DNA of 60,000 nucleotides from Cryptomeria japonica. Its lineage: Eukaryota; Streptophyta; Pinopsida; Cupressales; Cupressaceae. The notes under the pieces were generated by a model. It searched no databases. It saw nothing but the letters and a program-made list of their open reading frames with translations, and had not been told where the DNA came from. The stretch is from positions 916,495,648-916,555,647 of the forward strand of contig NC_081414.1 in NCBI RefSeq assembly GCF_030272615.1, in the 5' to 3' direction. Both the position numbers and the translations under genes were made by a program. The stretch's first letter is position 1. Each line of letters starts with the position of its first letter. This document shows, one piece after another, positions 1 through 10,825 of this stretch.

Positions 1-507
1 CCTTTAAAACTGAGAAAAGCATCCAATCACATCAGTTCACCTGGATTGTGCTTCCTCTTGGAAAATCTTGACCGCTCATCATCATTTGATCTCAGCCATT
101 GGTTTCTTTCTAAATTTTCTATAAATTCAGGCTCATCTCTCATTCAAAAGATCCTAGAGGCTGGAGAATATATTGTTATTATGCTGATTTTGCTCTAGGT
201 TCATTGAGAATATTGCATACATATTTAGATCATTTATCTCATTTATTGTTTAAATCTTGTTAGATTAATCTTGCATCCATCTAGCATTAATATCATGCTC
301 ATATAGATTAAAATCCTTCATCTTGGTGTTGTCTAGTCACTAGATTTCTTATACAAATCTGAGAGCAATCTTATACTCGCATCTTTTAGAAGGCAATGGG
401 TCAATTTGTTATGGTTTTCATATTTATGTTTATATCTATCTAACCATGCATGTAATGACTTAATTGAAGTGTTGTGCTTACAGATATAGGTCCACTTTTC
501 ACACACA
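1..507 (+). repeat. 5' LTR of element A (3' portion only)
   Basis: Matches 19673-20179 with about 12 differences in 507 bases (roughly 2.4 percent). A TATA-like TCTATAAATT sits near 118-128, consistent with the U3/R junction of the LTR promoter. The end falls at the CACACACA run just before the primer site, giving the usual terminal CA. Confidence 0.88.
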
Positions 508-513
508 CTTTTT

Positions 514-531
514 TGGCACCCACCGTGGGGC
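514..531 (+). promoter_or_regulatory. Primer binding site of element A
   Basis: TGGCACCCACCGTGGGGC starts six bases after the end of the 5' LTR. The opening TGG pairs with a tRNA 3' CCA end, and the string resembles the TGGCGCCCACCGTGGGGC type of primer site seen in plant Gypsy elements. I could not assign the primer tRNA. Confidence 0.7.
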
Positions 532-672
532 CGAAGACTACATTTTTCGGCCTCCAAAGACTGACTTTTTATTTTTTTTATTTTTTAGGTTTTTCGACTT
601 TTTGGATTTTTGGCCATACAGTCTCTACGTCATCTCCTACGACATTTCTCACAGGCTGAAATGACAAACTGC

Positions 673-804
673 ATGTGTCATACAAGCAAAAATCCTCTGT
701 CGTACGAGCAGAAATGCTCTGTCGTGCTAGAAGAAATCCTCTGTTGTACGAGGAGAATTCCTCTGTCGTGCAAGAAGAAATCCTCTGTCGTACGAGTAAC
801 TAAT
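673..804 (+). repeat. 22-bp tandem repeat, 6 units, core GTCGTACGAG
   Basis: Units begin at 673, 695, 717, 739, 761 and 783, exactly 22 bp apart. The core is CTCTGTCGTACGAG with variants such as GTCGTGCTAG, GTTGTACGAG and GTCATACAAG. The core contains the 8-bp palindrome TCGTACGA. The same motif returns at 10210-10495 and, inverted, at 17529-17740. Confidence 0.85.
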
Positions 805-2097
805 TTGTCATTTTTTTCTATTTTTACTTGTTCGGTTTGGTGAGAATTATCGTATGGTCAGGTGAGAATACTTGTACGAGTTACTGTTTTGTTGTATGAA
901 AAATAGAGAGTTTTTGTTTAGGAGTTTGCTTGAAATAAGGCTTGTGGAAGGTCAATATATACTTTTGAGAGGGGTTTCAGACCTCCAGGAGTTATAATGC
1001 AAAATCTAGTTTTTGGAGGATCCTCCAAATTTCAGACTTAGTCAAATTTCAGGGCATTTCAGCATTAGGAGTGAAAAATTTGTAACCAAGATTTGAAATT
1101 AGGCTTGTGTAAGCTCACCAAGAGATTTGATATTTCACTAACTTTTTCTTCTTGCAGGTTTCTAACAATTTCTTGCAGGTTGGAGGAGTTAGATTAGGAT
1201 TTGTTGAAAAACAAATTACTTTCTAGGGCTTTTCTTGAATGAAATTTTGATGATACTAACGCTAACCCTGAATCATCTTTTGTCTGCTTGATATTTTCAT
1301 AGCCTAACCAGTTTCTTGCAGGACGCTTGTCAAAGAATTTTTCAATCAAACATACGCCTGTCAAAAAATAAAAACAACATGACTACTGATATGTTGTTTT
1401 TGCAGGTTGCCTAAAGAGAGTCAACCAAACATTGTGTATTCTTTAAATTCATTTTTTTTAGGCACCTAACTTGCTATCTAGTTAATGAACAAATATTTCT
1501 TTCATGTTTTCAGAAAAATCTAAATGGTAGGAGAGTATGCTCTTGTCTTTTATAGACAATCAGAAATCTAGAACCTCGAAGCTTTTTTCTAAGTTTTGAG
1601 ATTTGTGTACCTTTAGCGGGCCTGTCACAGTGGGAAAAAGTAATCACCCTATGAGAATGACCCAAGTGAGTATAGCTGGACCTAAGCATTCCAACTCACT
1701 ATAATAAATAGGCCTCTGGTGATTAAAGTCTTAGAGGATGGGATTATTTGAGTTTTCCCTTTGAGATCTCTCATATCGAGCATTTTGTAGGGCCTCACGG
1801 TCTCAATCACGTTTATGTGACTACAGCTTGTTTCAGTACCTTGTCGGGATATAGGCCTCAATCATGCTTGCATGACTTCAAGGGGTAATTTTAAACAAAA
1901 TTCTTGACTAAGAACTATAAGATAGAAGCTACCCGATTCACCTCCGAAAGGTTGGTAATCTTTGTGCAAGAGAGATAGTAACTCTTCCAAGACACTTGCC
2001 ATATCGTGCCCCCATTAACATTTGGAGTTGGCTAATACGGCATTGAGAACCCATTGCATGAGACTCAATGGCTGTATTCTGATTAGCTATTGGGTGT

Positions 2098-3344
2098 TGT
2101 AAAGCGGAAAAATCGAACCCTAGTCGTTCTCCCCTCCCCAACTCCAAGGAGAGAGAAGGGAGAGTCACTAGGGTTGATGGTTTTCACTTAGGAGAGACTT
2201 TACATTTAAAAGAGGGGTTGAAACCCACAAGATCCAATCCCACGCAATGCAAGATTGGATTCTATATGAGTTTCAAGGGTTGTGACATCAAGGATACCCT
2301 CTTTTGTAAAGAATGTAGATAGAAAGATTGAACTAGGAATGCATGTAAAGTAGGAAAGATTCGCTTATAAACAGAGATAGGGATATGGGATGAAGTTGTG
2401 GACCTGGAATTAGTAGTAAAATGTTGAGACGGTGTTGTTCTACAAATTTGAGCAAAATTTGACAGGATGATGGCGCGCGGCGTGCACATGGTCCTCCGAA
2501 AAATCCGCGAAACGAAGGTGGATCTGTTCGTCTTTGCACAAGGATTCCAGATCTTCAATTACAGCCGCGTACCTGCAACCTACACATAGAAAAGAGAGGA
2601 CGATTGAGGGGTTTGCCTTTAGGTCAAACCCCGGTTTTGGAATTAACCAAGAAATGAGAATGCTGTAAATGTAAATGTTTGTAATGTAAACAAATACTAA
2701 TACCTTGTTGTAAGAATGTTTGTATTCTTACATGCGAAGGTGTAATGTATGTAGTATGTTGTATGTTGTATGTGATCTCCTCTTTAATGGTTGAATCCTT
2801 GTCTTGAATGCAACACTTAGCCTTGAATGGAGACTTAGAATGTTCAATTGCTTGAAGGAATGCTTGAATGCTTGAATGCTTGAATATCGTTTTTGCCTTT
2901 TGTTCTTGCTTATTTCCTTTTTTTCTACCTCCTCAAATGGGAGAGGAAATGTAGTTTATATACTTGTCAATTAGGGCTGATAGACTGATTTTTCCGACCT
3001 TGGGCCGACCAGGAAACAATATTTTCCAATTTGCAAACTTAAAGACCCGATGCCCACAAGAGACCGGGCCCAAAATAGGGCCAGGGACCAAGGCGCTGGG
3101 CGCCATGGTCCTGGGGGACCAGGGTGCTGAGCGCCCTAGTCCTGAAGGACCAGGGCACTGGGCGCCATGGTCCCACCTCTAGGGACAGCAGGGTGCAAGG
3201 AGGATCAGGCCAGGGTGCTGAAAAATGCAGTTTTTGATGTCATGAACAAGTTTCGGGGTCTCCATTTAGGTTCCGTGTTGCATCACCATCATGAAGACCC
3301 AAATGCAGTCAAAATTGCAAGTGTCACAATTTTAGGAAGCTACA
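2098..3344 (-). repeat. 3' LTR of element C
   Basis: Paired with 8682-9911. It differs by roughly 45 substitutions by eye (about 3.5-4 percent), a 14-base indel near 2606, and one extra unit of the 31-bp minisatellite. The end next to the interior is flanked by the polypurine tract. Confidence 0.92.
3085..3177. repeat. 31-bp GC-rich palindromic minisatellite, 3 units, in C 3' LTR
   Basis: Units start at 3085, 3116 and 3147. Each begins GGACCA and contains a GGCGCTGGGCGCC-like core ending in TGGTCC, so a single unit is itself an imperfect dyad. The other C LTR has 2 units, and the D LTRs have 2 and 1. Confidence 0.85.
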
Positions 3345-4102
3345 TTTAGCCCCCACTTTAGCGGGAGTATAAGCATACGCCCATACTTCCGGTAAAGTAC
3401 AAGGAAACAACATTGAAAGACTTTCACCACGTCAAGGAGGCAAGATACACCAAGCCCCTAGTGGACTCAGGATCTTACAACTTCGATTGACAAAGTAAAA
3501 GGGAAGATCACGAGGGAGAACCATGACTGTCAGTAGTAAGGTTCCCTCATTATGAGTCATGCAAGAAAGATATCAAAAATTTTCAAGGCAAAGCTAAATT
3601 TGTCAAGAAATTTTCAAGTATCTTGAAAAGATATGAACAGGATGTATGCCCCCTACATTAAAGCGATCGCACATGCCTCATCGGGGGTGATTGCTTTAAG
3701 GTAGTGATACATATAAGAAATGAGAAAGGAAAGGAGCACGTTATCACAAGGATTTAGCCCCCAAGTGTGAGATAAGCCCAAGGATAATAGACACAAAACA
3801 CAAAGCACAAGGTGACTTCGCTTTCCTCGGGGTCAGTATGCTGTATGATAATTCATGTATATCATATGTATGTATGCATAATTGTTCTTCATTCCCCAAT
3901 CAAGGAAGGTCACCTAGAAGAAGGGAACCCATGTGTCTTTTGAGTCAACATGAGAGAGACCAAAAAAACAAAAATCTCAATGTTTTGCATCGTCCTCAAG
4001 TAGACAACACTAAGGACAACAAATAGAAGAATGAGAATAACATATAGAAGAAGTAACAAAAGAGATCAAGAGAGGAGGAGAGAGTCTTCTATGCTAATGA
4101 AA
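3345..4102 (-). other. Element C 3' non-coding region and polypurine tract
   Basis: In element orientation this lies between the end of the coding frame and the 3' LTR. The polypurine tract GTGGGGGCTAAA abuts the LTR (+ strand 3345-3356 as its complement). A second GGGGGCTAAAT-like string occurs near 3757-3767. No reading frame is conserved with the matching part of element D. Confidence 0.75.
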
Positions 4103-4377
4103 CTAGTCTAGCACGTCATCTACCCCCCGATCTTGCTGATCAATATTTCGGGAAGGTAGGAAACACGCTAGAGGAAGAACATCCAACACAGCAGATGGAG
4201 CTATCACAAGATCCAAACAAGCGCTATGTTCATGTTTCGAGTCACGTTGTTCTTGTCTAGGAGCTAGGATAAGTGCTTTAGAAAATTTGTTAGATAGATG
4301 GTTATCAACATCAACATATTCATATTCACTATTAGAATGAACAGGAGTAACATTTTCATCTATATCATCATCAAGAT

Positions 4378-5595
4378 TTATAAAAATAGGATCTTTAACT
4401 CACACATGATCAAGACCATCATGCATCTTATGTTCAGGAGATTTGGCTCAATCGTCGGCTGAAGAGAAAATGGAATAATACTGGCTGAAGGTGTTTTTGG
4501 GGATTGCAAAGTTTGAGCTCTAAGACGACGCTTTCGTCGGCGTTCACGTGCAGAACGATTCCGTCTAGTCTTAGTAGGGAGTTGAGAAGATTGAGGAGGA
4601 GGAATGTTCTCATCCTTTTCACTTGGGTGTTTAGGTTGTGGTCTCTTAGGTTGAACAATAGGAGAAGAGGAAGGTCTCTTCTCTCCATAAGAGGAAGGAG
4701 GAGGAACTGCTCCATATAAGGGAGGAATATTTGGTTTAGAAAGGAGACCAAGTCCATCATGACGAGGAGGTATAGGTCTACTTTTAGGAAGTTTATTAGA
4801 TATAGGCATAGTCACATCCATAGGGATGGGTTGGGAATCTTCTTGAGGAAAGACATTAGTTTTATCTTTCAAAGGAAGAACTTCCTTCTCAAGAACGATA
4901 GGAATGTCAAGTTTGGGTGTTCTAGGTTCACTTAGAGATAGGATCATGTCTTTTTTCCACTTTTGATAAGATTTGAAAAGATGATCACTTCGCAGAGGAA
5001 GAGATTGGAATTGTTTAGGCCAAAAGTAATCAATAGGAACGCTAGAAGTTCTTTCAGCTGGTTTAAAGAGACTATGATTGACAGTAACAACTTCACCATT
5101 ATGGGGAAATTTTAAACACTTATGAATAGGAGAAGCAATAGCTTTCATGGAAGACAGCCAAGGATAGCCTAGCTTCACATGAAATTGTTCGGATGATGGA
5201 ATAATAGCAAAGTCCACATCAAGGGATTTGTTATGGACCTCAATAGGTAATGTAATAGAAGAAAATGCATCAAATAATTTCACAACCACACTTGTTTCAT
5301 CATAGATCACTTGATTCAATTGCAAAGTAAAAAGAAATTCTTCGGTAATGATATTAACCATACAAGAAGGATCAATAAGCACTCCATGGCAAGGTGTATT
5401 CTTGAATTTTGCAACTATATATAAAGGACCATCAGGTGCCCTGATAGTTTCACTAGAATCAAAGGTGATGGAATGTTCTTCAGGGATTTTCTGCTGCTCG
5501 ACAAAGTTAATCACATTCAGAGTCATAGACACAAGATCATCAGGTGAGATAGAGGAATCATTAGTATCAATCACATTAGAGGTATGAGAAGTCAA
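4378..5595 (-). pseudogene. Element C protease-like domain and C-terminal tail
   Basis: This is the second half of the C coding frame. It is in frame with the gag part upstream (5611-7497) but separated by a TAG where element D has CAG for glutamine. It contains a retropepsin-like fold region with VLIDPSCMVN at the active-site position and LGYPWLSSM in place of the usual LGxPW motif. Canonical retropepsins have D-T/S-G; here it is D-P-S, shared with element D, so proteolytic activity is doubtful. A 5-residue deletion relative to D follows DAFSS. The tail is rich in proline and arginine (RSARERRRKRRLRAQ). A frameshift near 4440 spoils the last part; the ancestral stop corresponds to 4103-4105. 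Confidence 0.85.
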
Positions 5596-5610
5596 TGGAT
5601 CAGTAAAAAT

Positions 5611-7497
5611 CTAAAGATTTTGGTTAGGAGGAGCTATAGATGGGTTGCCTTTATCATTCACACCAGAAACAGAGATAGTATTATTATCAATCAAATCTTG
5701 AATTTTACCTTTTAAAGCAAAACATTTTTCAGTATCATGCCCAGGTTGACGATGAAATTGACAAAAAGATTTGTTATCAAAATAGGGTGAGTTAATCTTC
5801 GTAGGGTCCATTTGCCTTATAGGAGGAAGAGTAAGCACATTTTGTTCCAATAACTTATTCATAATACTATGCAATGATTCATTCAAAGGAGTAAACTTTC
5901 TTTCTTTCTTGAAAAACCTAGAAATAGGAGGCACACCTGATGCTGCATTCACATTGTTGTTGATGATGTTTTCATTGAATTTAATGGACTCTCTGTTCAG
6001 TTTAAACTTCCCAAATGGTTGTTGACTACTATCACCCTTATCACTCGGAGCCATAGGATTTGCTTGTTCCATTTGACTCACAGTCAGTTGATAATTGTGA
6101 AGAGTTGCGCACGACTGTTGGAAAGAAGTAAACTCAGAAAACAAAAGTTTTTCTATAATATCTTTTTGTAAATTAGAAATAAAGATTCTTTGAATATCAT
6201 TGTCAGGTACTGGAAAAGAAATTTGAGCATACAAATGCTTATATCTACCAATGAACTCAGTCACTTTTTCTTTAACACCTTGTTTACAATGCATTAAATC
6301 AATCAAAGTAACTTTAGGACTTATATTGTTTTGAAATTGTTGAATGAAAGCATTTGCAAGTTGTTTGAAAGAAGTAATAGAATACGAAGGCAACGAGCAA
6401 TACCATTGTAGGGCTTTATCTCTTAATGTTCTAGTAAACAGTTTTGCAAGCAACCTTTGGTCATAAGCAAAATCAATACATATTGTTTGAAAGGTCTTAA
6501 CATGTGTTAGAGGATCACCCTTACCATTATAAAGCTCCAAATGCGGAATTTCAACATGTTTAGGGGGAATAGCTCGAACAATGTCAAGGGAAAGTGGGCT
6601 CGCAACATCAAATGTGGGCACACTAAACTTAGATTGATTCATAGAGGCAATTTGTTGTTGTAAAGAAGAGATAGTTTGTGCAAGGTTGTTAATGGTCGCT
6701 TCAGTCGAAGAGTTCATGTTAGATGTGTTAGATTGTGATGGAGGTGTTATGTTATTGAAAGAAGGTAGAGAGTAAGGTGGTGGGACACTATGATAGTTAG
6801 TCATAGGAGATGATTGGAAAGGAGGAACACTACAAGGAGGAATGGAAGGGTTAAATGAATTGCCCCCTTGTGTCATGTTTATTTGTGGAGATATAATAGG
6901 AACACTCATTGAAGGAATGAATGAAGAAGTTGGATTGAATGAAGGAAGAGGGTTGATTGAAGAAGAAGGATTGCCCCCATGATTAGTGATCATAGGAGGA
7001 ATGTCTTGTATTGAAGTAGTCATTATGTTTGATGTAAAAGTAGGTATACTAGCAATAGGAGTTGTCAAAGGAATAGAATGATTAACTTGAGTAGGAGGTT
7101 GTGTGTAACCTAAGGTTTCGGCACAACTCTTCATAGGAATCACATTCGAATCCACAATGTGTGTAATACCACGCAAAATATCAATTCCATTCTTATCACT
7201 TTGAACCATATGTTTTAGACCCTCAATTAAAGGAAGAGCTTGACTATCGGGGTATTCTTGAGACATCCATTGTTGAAAATCATCAAATTGGTTATCCAAT
7301 TTTGAAAGTTGTTCTTCAGAAACCTCATGGAGAGCTTCTTCATCATTAAGCGGATTAGAGGAATTACCCATGTCCTCGTTAAAAAGGCCATTCAAATTAG
7401 GTTCCATCTCCTCAGTAATTAAACCTTGGAAAGACTTAATTCTAAGGCTTCGTCTAATGGGAATAGTGTAAGTAGGGCTTATTGTTGTAAAACTCAT
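5611..7497 (-). pseudogene. Element C gag
   Basis: 628 codons from an ATG at the same place as in element D. Residues 1-130 are hydrophilic; 130-270 are rich in Pro, Ser and Asn; a glutamine-rich segment (SSLQQQIASM) precedes the capsid-like retrotransposon gag domain (about 315-475, with HLELYNGKGDPLTHV and LRDKALQWYCSLP). A zinc-knuckle-like CQFHRQPGHDTEKC (C-x2-H-x4-H-x4-C) follows near 579-592, then KGKIQDLIDN. Such gag proteins form the retrotransposon capsid and bind the RNA. The frame ends at a premature TAG after NQNL; D reads on through this site. The first-half product could still be made as a gag-only protein. Confidence 0.88.
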
Positions 7498-8681
7498 GCA
7501 CTAAAGAGAGAGAGAAGATTTTGAATTTTAGAGGTAGAAAATTTCAATAAAATCACCCAATCTCCTAGATTTAAGCTGTTAAATGCAATCAGGACAATCT
7601 CCCGAAATTTCGAAAAAAATGTCCGGGACCGTGGCAAACGGAGTGCACACGGTCCTCGCAACTTTTTTCAAAATTTTCAGGGATGAAAGTTATGATGATT
7701 TTAAAGCTAATTTGAAAAAATTGAGTGATTTTACGATTTGTAGATAGGCCAAATTAAAGTTGCAATCTCAAAATTGAACCCTACCAAGATTGTTGAAAAA
7801 TGTAAAATTTGAATTTTGAAAAAGAGGGGGAAACTGAAATTTTGAATTTTATGATTTTAGAGGGAATACTGAAAGCATTGCAGGTTTTGAAAATTAAAAA
7901 TTGACTCAATTTCATGCAAAATTCAAATTTGAAAGCGGAAATCAGAGTTGTTGCAATTAAACACTTAATTTCAAAAGTCACAAATTGTAAAGATTTGAAT
8001 AAAACACTAAAATTTCGAATGAATGCCAACACACTTTTCAGATTTAGGACTGTAAGAAACACAATTTTGACACAAATTTCAATTTCCACAATTTTTGAAT
8101 GATTAGAAGCCTCAATCCAAGCAATCGCTAGACCAACTTTAACTTTAATTTTGAAAGTGTTAAAATTGATAAAATCAGCCAAAATTCTGGATTTTAGCAG
8201 AAAAATACAGTAAGATCTAGCTCCCAAAATTTCAGAAAAAATGTCGGGGACAATGGCGCTCGGGGTGCACATAGTCCTCGCAACTTTTTTCCAAATTTTC
8301 AGGGATGAAAGATATTGTGATTTTATTGCGGAATCCAAAGTTACAACCGATTTGGAGGTGTTTTGATTAGTGAAATTATCAGTCAAAGGTTGAATCAAGA
8401 AGGTCTTAAAAATTAGGGTTTTGACATTTAACCACTTAATTTTCAGAATTAAAGCACAAATATGAATTGACAATTTGCAATAGAAGGGTAAATCTGAAAC
8501 AAGCATTAACAATTAAACATTTCACAAGTTTAATTACTTAAAAGAAAATTTTAGGGTTTTTATGCAATCAACCTCTAAAATTTGCAAAAGATCAAACATG
8601 GAAATATAATTAGGAAAGCAAAATTTTCAGATCTAACCATGAATAATCAGAATGAGGATGTTCACGTCGGGTTCACCAAAA
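7498..8681 (-). other. Element C leader with primer site and two GGACC dyads
   Basis: In element orientation the primer site TGGTGAACCCGACGTG begins three bases after the 5' LTR (complement at + 8663-8678). The leader has two related dyads at 7626-7655 and 8248-8277, each starting GGAC and ending GTCC, each with a GTGCAC hexamer. The matching leader in D is 37549-38730. No coding frame is conserved between C and D here. Confidence 0.75.
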
Positions 8682-9911
8682 TGTAAAGCGGAAAAATCGA
8701 ACCCTAGTCGTTCTCCCCTCCCCAACTCCAAGGAGAGAGAAGGGAGAGTCACTAGGGTTGATGGTTTTCACTTAGGAGAGACTTTACATTCAAAAGAGGG
8801 GTTGAAACCCACAAGATCCAATCCCACGTAATGCAAGATTGGATTCTATATGAGTTTCAAGGGTTGTGACATCAAGGATACCCTCTTTTGTAAAGAATGT
8901 AGATAGAAAGATTGAACTAGGAATGCATGTAAAGTAGGAAAGATTCGCTTATAAACAAAGATAGGGATATGGGATGAAGCTCCGGACCTGGAATTAGCAG
9001 TAAAATGTCGAGACAGTGCTGTTCTGCAAATTTGAGCGAAAGTTGACGAGACGATGGCGCCCGACGTGCACACGGTCCTCCGAAAAATCCGCGAAACGAA
9101 GGTGGATCTGTTCGTCTCTGCACAAGGATTCCAGATCTTCAATTATAGCCACGTACCTGCAACCTACACACAGAAAAGAGAGGATGATTGGGGGGTTAGG
9201 GATGAGGGGTTTGCCTTTAGGTCAAACCCTGGTTTTGGAATTAACCAAGAAATGAGAATGCTGTAAATGTAAATGTTTGTAATGTAAACAAATACTGATA
9301 CCTTGTTGTAAGAATGTTTGTATTCTTACATGCAAAGGTGTAATGTATGTAGTATGTTGTATGTTGTATGTGATCTCCTCTTCAATGGTTGAATCCTTGT
9401 CTTGAATGCAACACTTAGCCTTGAATGGAGACTTAGAATGCTCAATTGCTTGAAGGAATGCTTGAATGCTTGAATGCTTGAATATCGCTTTCGCCTTTTG
9501 TTCTTTCTTATTTCCTTTTTTTCAACCTCCTCAAATGGGAGAGGAAATGTAGTTTATATACTTGTCAATTAGGGCTGATAGACTGATTTTTTCGACCTTG
9601 GGTCGACCAGGAAACAATATTTTCCAATTTGCAAACTTAAAGACCCGATGCCCACAAGAGACCGGGCCCAAAATAGGTCCAGGGACCAGGGCGCTGGGTG
9701 CCCTATTCCTGAAGGACCAGGGCACTGGGCGCCATGGTCCCACCTCTAGGGACAACAGGGTGCAAGGAGGATCAGGCCAGGGTGCTGAAAAATGCAGTTT
9801 TTGATGTCATGAACAAGTTTCGGGGTCTCCATTCAGGTTCCGTGTTGCATCGCCATCGTGAAGACCCAAATGCAGTCAAAATTGCAAGTGTCGCAATTTT
9901 AGGATGCTACA
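8682..9911 (-). repeat. 5' LTR of element C
   Basis: Paired with 2098-3344, ends TGTA and TACA, followed by target duplication GGTGT at 9912. A TATATAA box on the - strand lies near 9555-9562, downstream (in element orientation) of the two-unit 31-bp minisatellite at 9683-9744. Short CTTGAATG repeats occur at about 9450-9485. Confidence 0.92.
9683..9744. repeat. 31-bp GC-rich palindromic minisatellite, 2 units, in C 5' LTR
   Basis: Units start at 9683 and 9714. The sequence is the same type as at 3085 but with one unit fewer, and it lies in U3 upstream of the TATA box. Confidence 0.82.
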
Positions 9912-10825
9912 GGTGTGTACCTAAGTCAGCAAGCAAAGGTTTTCTTCTCTAAGCCAACTTCCATAGGGTTAGCGTGCTATGATTGAATTATTATATATCT
10001 TGCGTGTTTTCTATGTTTTCATCCCTCAAACTAAAACTGGAATATTAAAACTGGAGAAAACAAATCAACAAACTCAGTGATCAAAACTCTGTTTGTGTCA
10101 CAAATTAGTCCATCCTGGTAAAAAAAAATCAGTCCATCTTAGAATTGGTTGTACTCAGTTATCATAGTCAACCATTGGAAAACTTAGAATTTTTAGTCTC
10201 TACTCTGTGAACAGTCGTACGAGTCTGATCATTTGTCATCTTGCACCATATTCTGTGTCGTACGAGTCTACTAATTTGTCACACAAAGCTAATCCTCTGT
10301 CATACAAGATCTAGAAGTCTGCTATTCTAAGTTAAATCATGTGTCGTACGAGACAAAACTACACATAATCATTTGTCATTCGGGACCTATCCATTTGTCG
10401 TATGGTACTAGGCAGCAACTCGTATGAAACAAAACTGTTGTCATCCTAAAGCTGTTATATTGTTGTACGGTCTCAGAAATTCTGTCATACGAGTCTCTGA
10501 TTTTGCCAGTCTAGAACAGTCAAACCTGTCCAAAACAGTCTACAGTGAGCCTAAAACTTGTTATCATCCTCTAGAACATAAACAACCTTGATAGTGTACC
10601 TCTATCGTTGTGTTGCACGATTTTGTCAGTCATCTTTAAGCTAGTTCAAAAAAACATCTTATCAAACCTAAGTCAACTTAGATAACATCTTACACAAGAT
10701 AGATCATTCTTGAAACCAGACCAGATCTTAGTTACTTCTCTCAATCACTACGTTAAATGAACTACTAGCTACAACTTGATCTTGACTTCTGCAACACATC
10801 TAGCTCTTGGTCCTGTCAGTTGTAA
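9912..10825 (+). other. Element A leader, second part
   Basis: Continues A's leader after the C insertion up to the gag start codon at 10826. It is non-coding and holds the second, longer array of the GTCGTACGAG motif. Confidence 0.7.
10205..10497 (+). repeat. Degenerate 21-22 bp phased array of TTTGTCGTACGAG
   Basis: The G of GTC falls at 10214, 10235, 10257, 10278, 10299, 10343, 10375, 10397, 10419 (as CTCGTATGA), 10440, 10462 and 10484. Steps are 21 or 22 bp except for one double step with a weak unit near 10321 and one step of 32. Good matches are at 10214, 10257, 10343, 10397 and 10484. Confidence 0.72.

Larger units (their letters stand above)
508..2097 (+). other. Element A leader, first part (non-coding)
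   Basis: This stretch lies between the 5' LTR and the insertion point of element C. No open frame of note is present. It contains the primer site (514), a six-unit 22-bp tandem repeat (673-804), and four copies of a TTGCAGG string preceded by pyrimidines (near 1152, 1173, 1315 and 1400) that look like 3' splice sites. The leader continues at 9912 after element C. Confidence 0.7.
2098..9911 (-). mobile_element. Element C: non-autonomous Gypsy-type element with gag-protease-like ORF
   Basis: It has two LTRs with TGTA...TACA ends (8682-9911 as 5' LTR and 2098-3344 as 3' LTR in element orientation) and a perfect 5-bp target duplication GGTGT at 2093-2097 and 9912-9916. In element orientation the order is LTR, primer site, leader, one long gag-protease-like frame with one internal stop, non-coding tail, polypurine tract, LTR. 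RT, RNase H and integrase are absent although total length is 7.8 kb. It is the same family as element D, colinear over its whole length. It is inserted in the leader of element A in opposite orientation. Confidence 0.93.

Noticed and set aside
673-804. CRISPR-like array
   Set aside because: The 22-bp units are contiguous and degenerate without unique spacers, in plant retrotransposon DNA.
4504-4719. Frames antisense to the C and D coding region (also 41524-41745, 41904-42229)
   Set aside because: They are mirror frames of the gag-protease ORF tail with biased composition and no domain.
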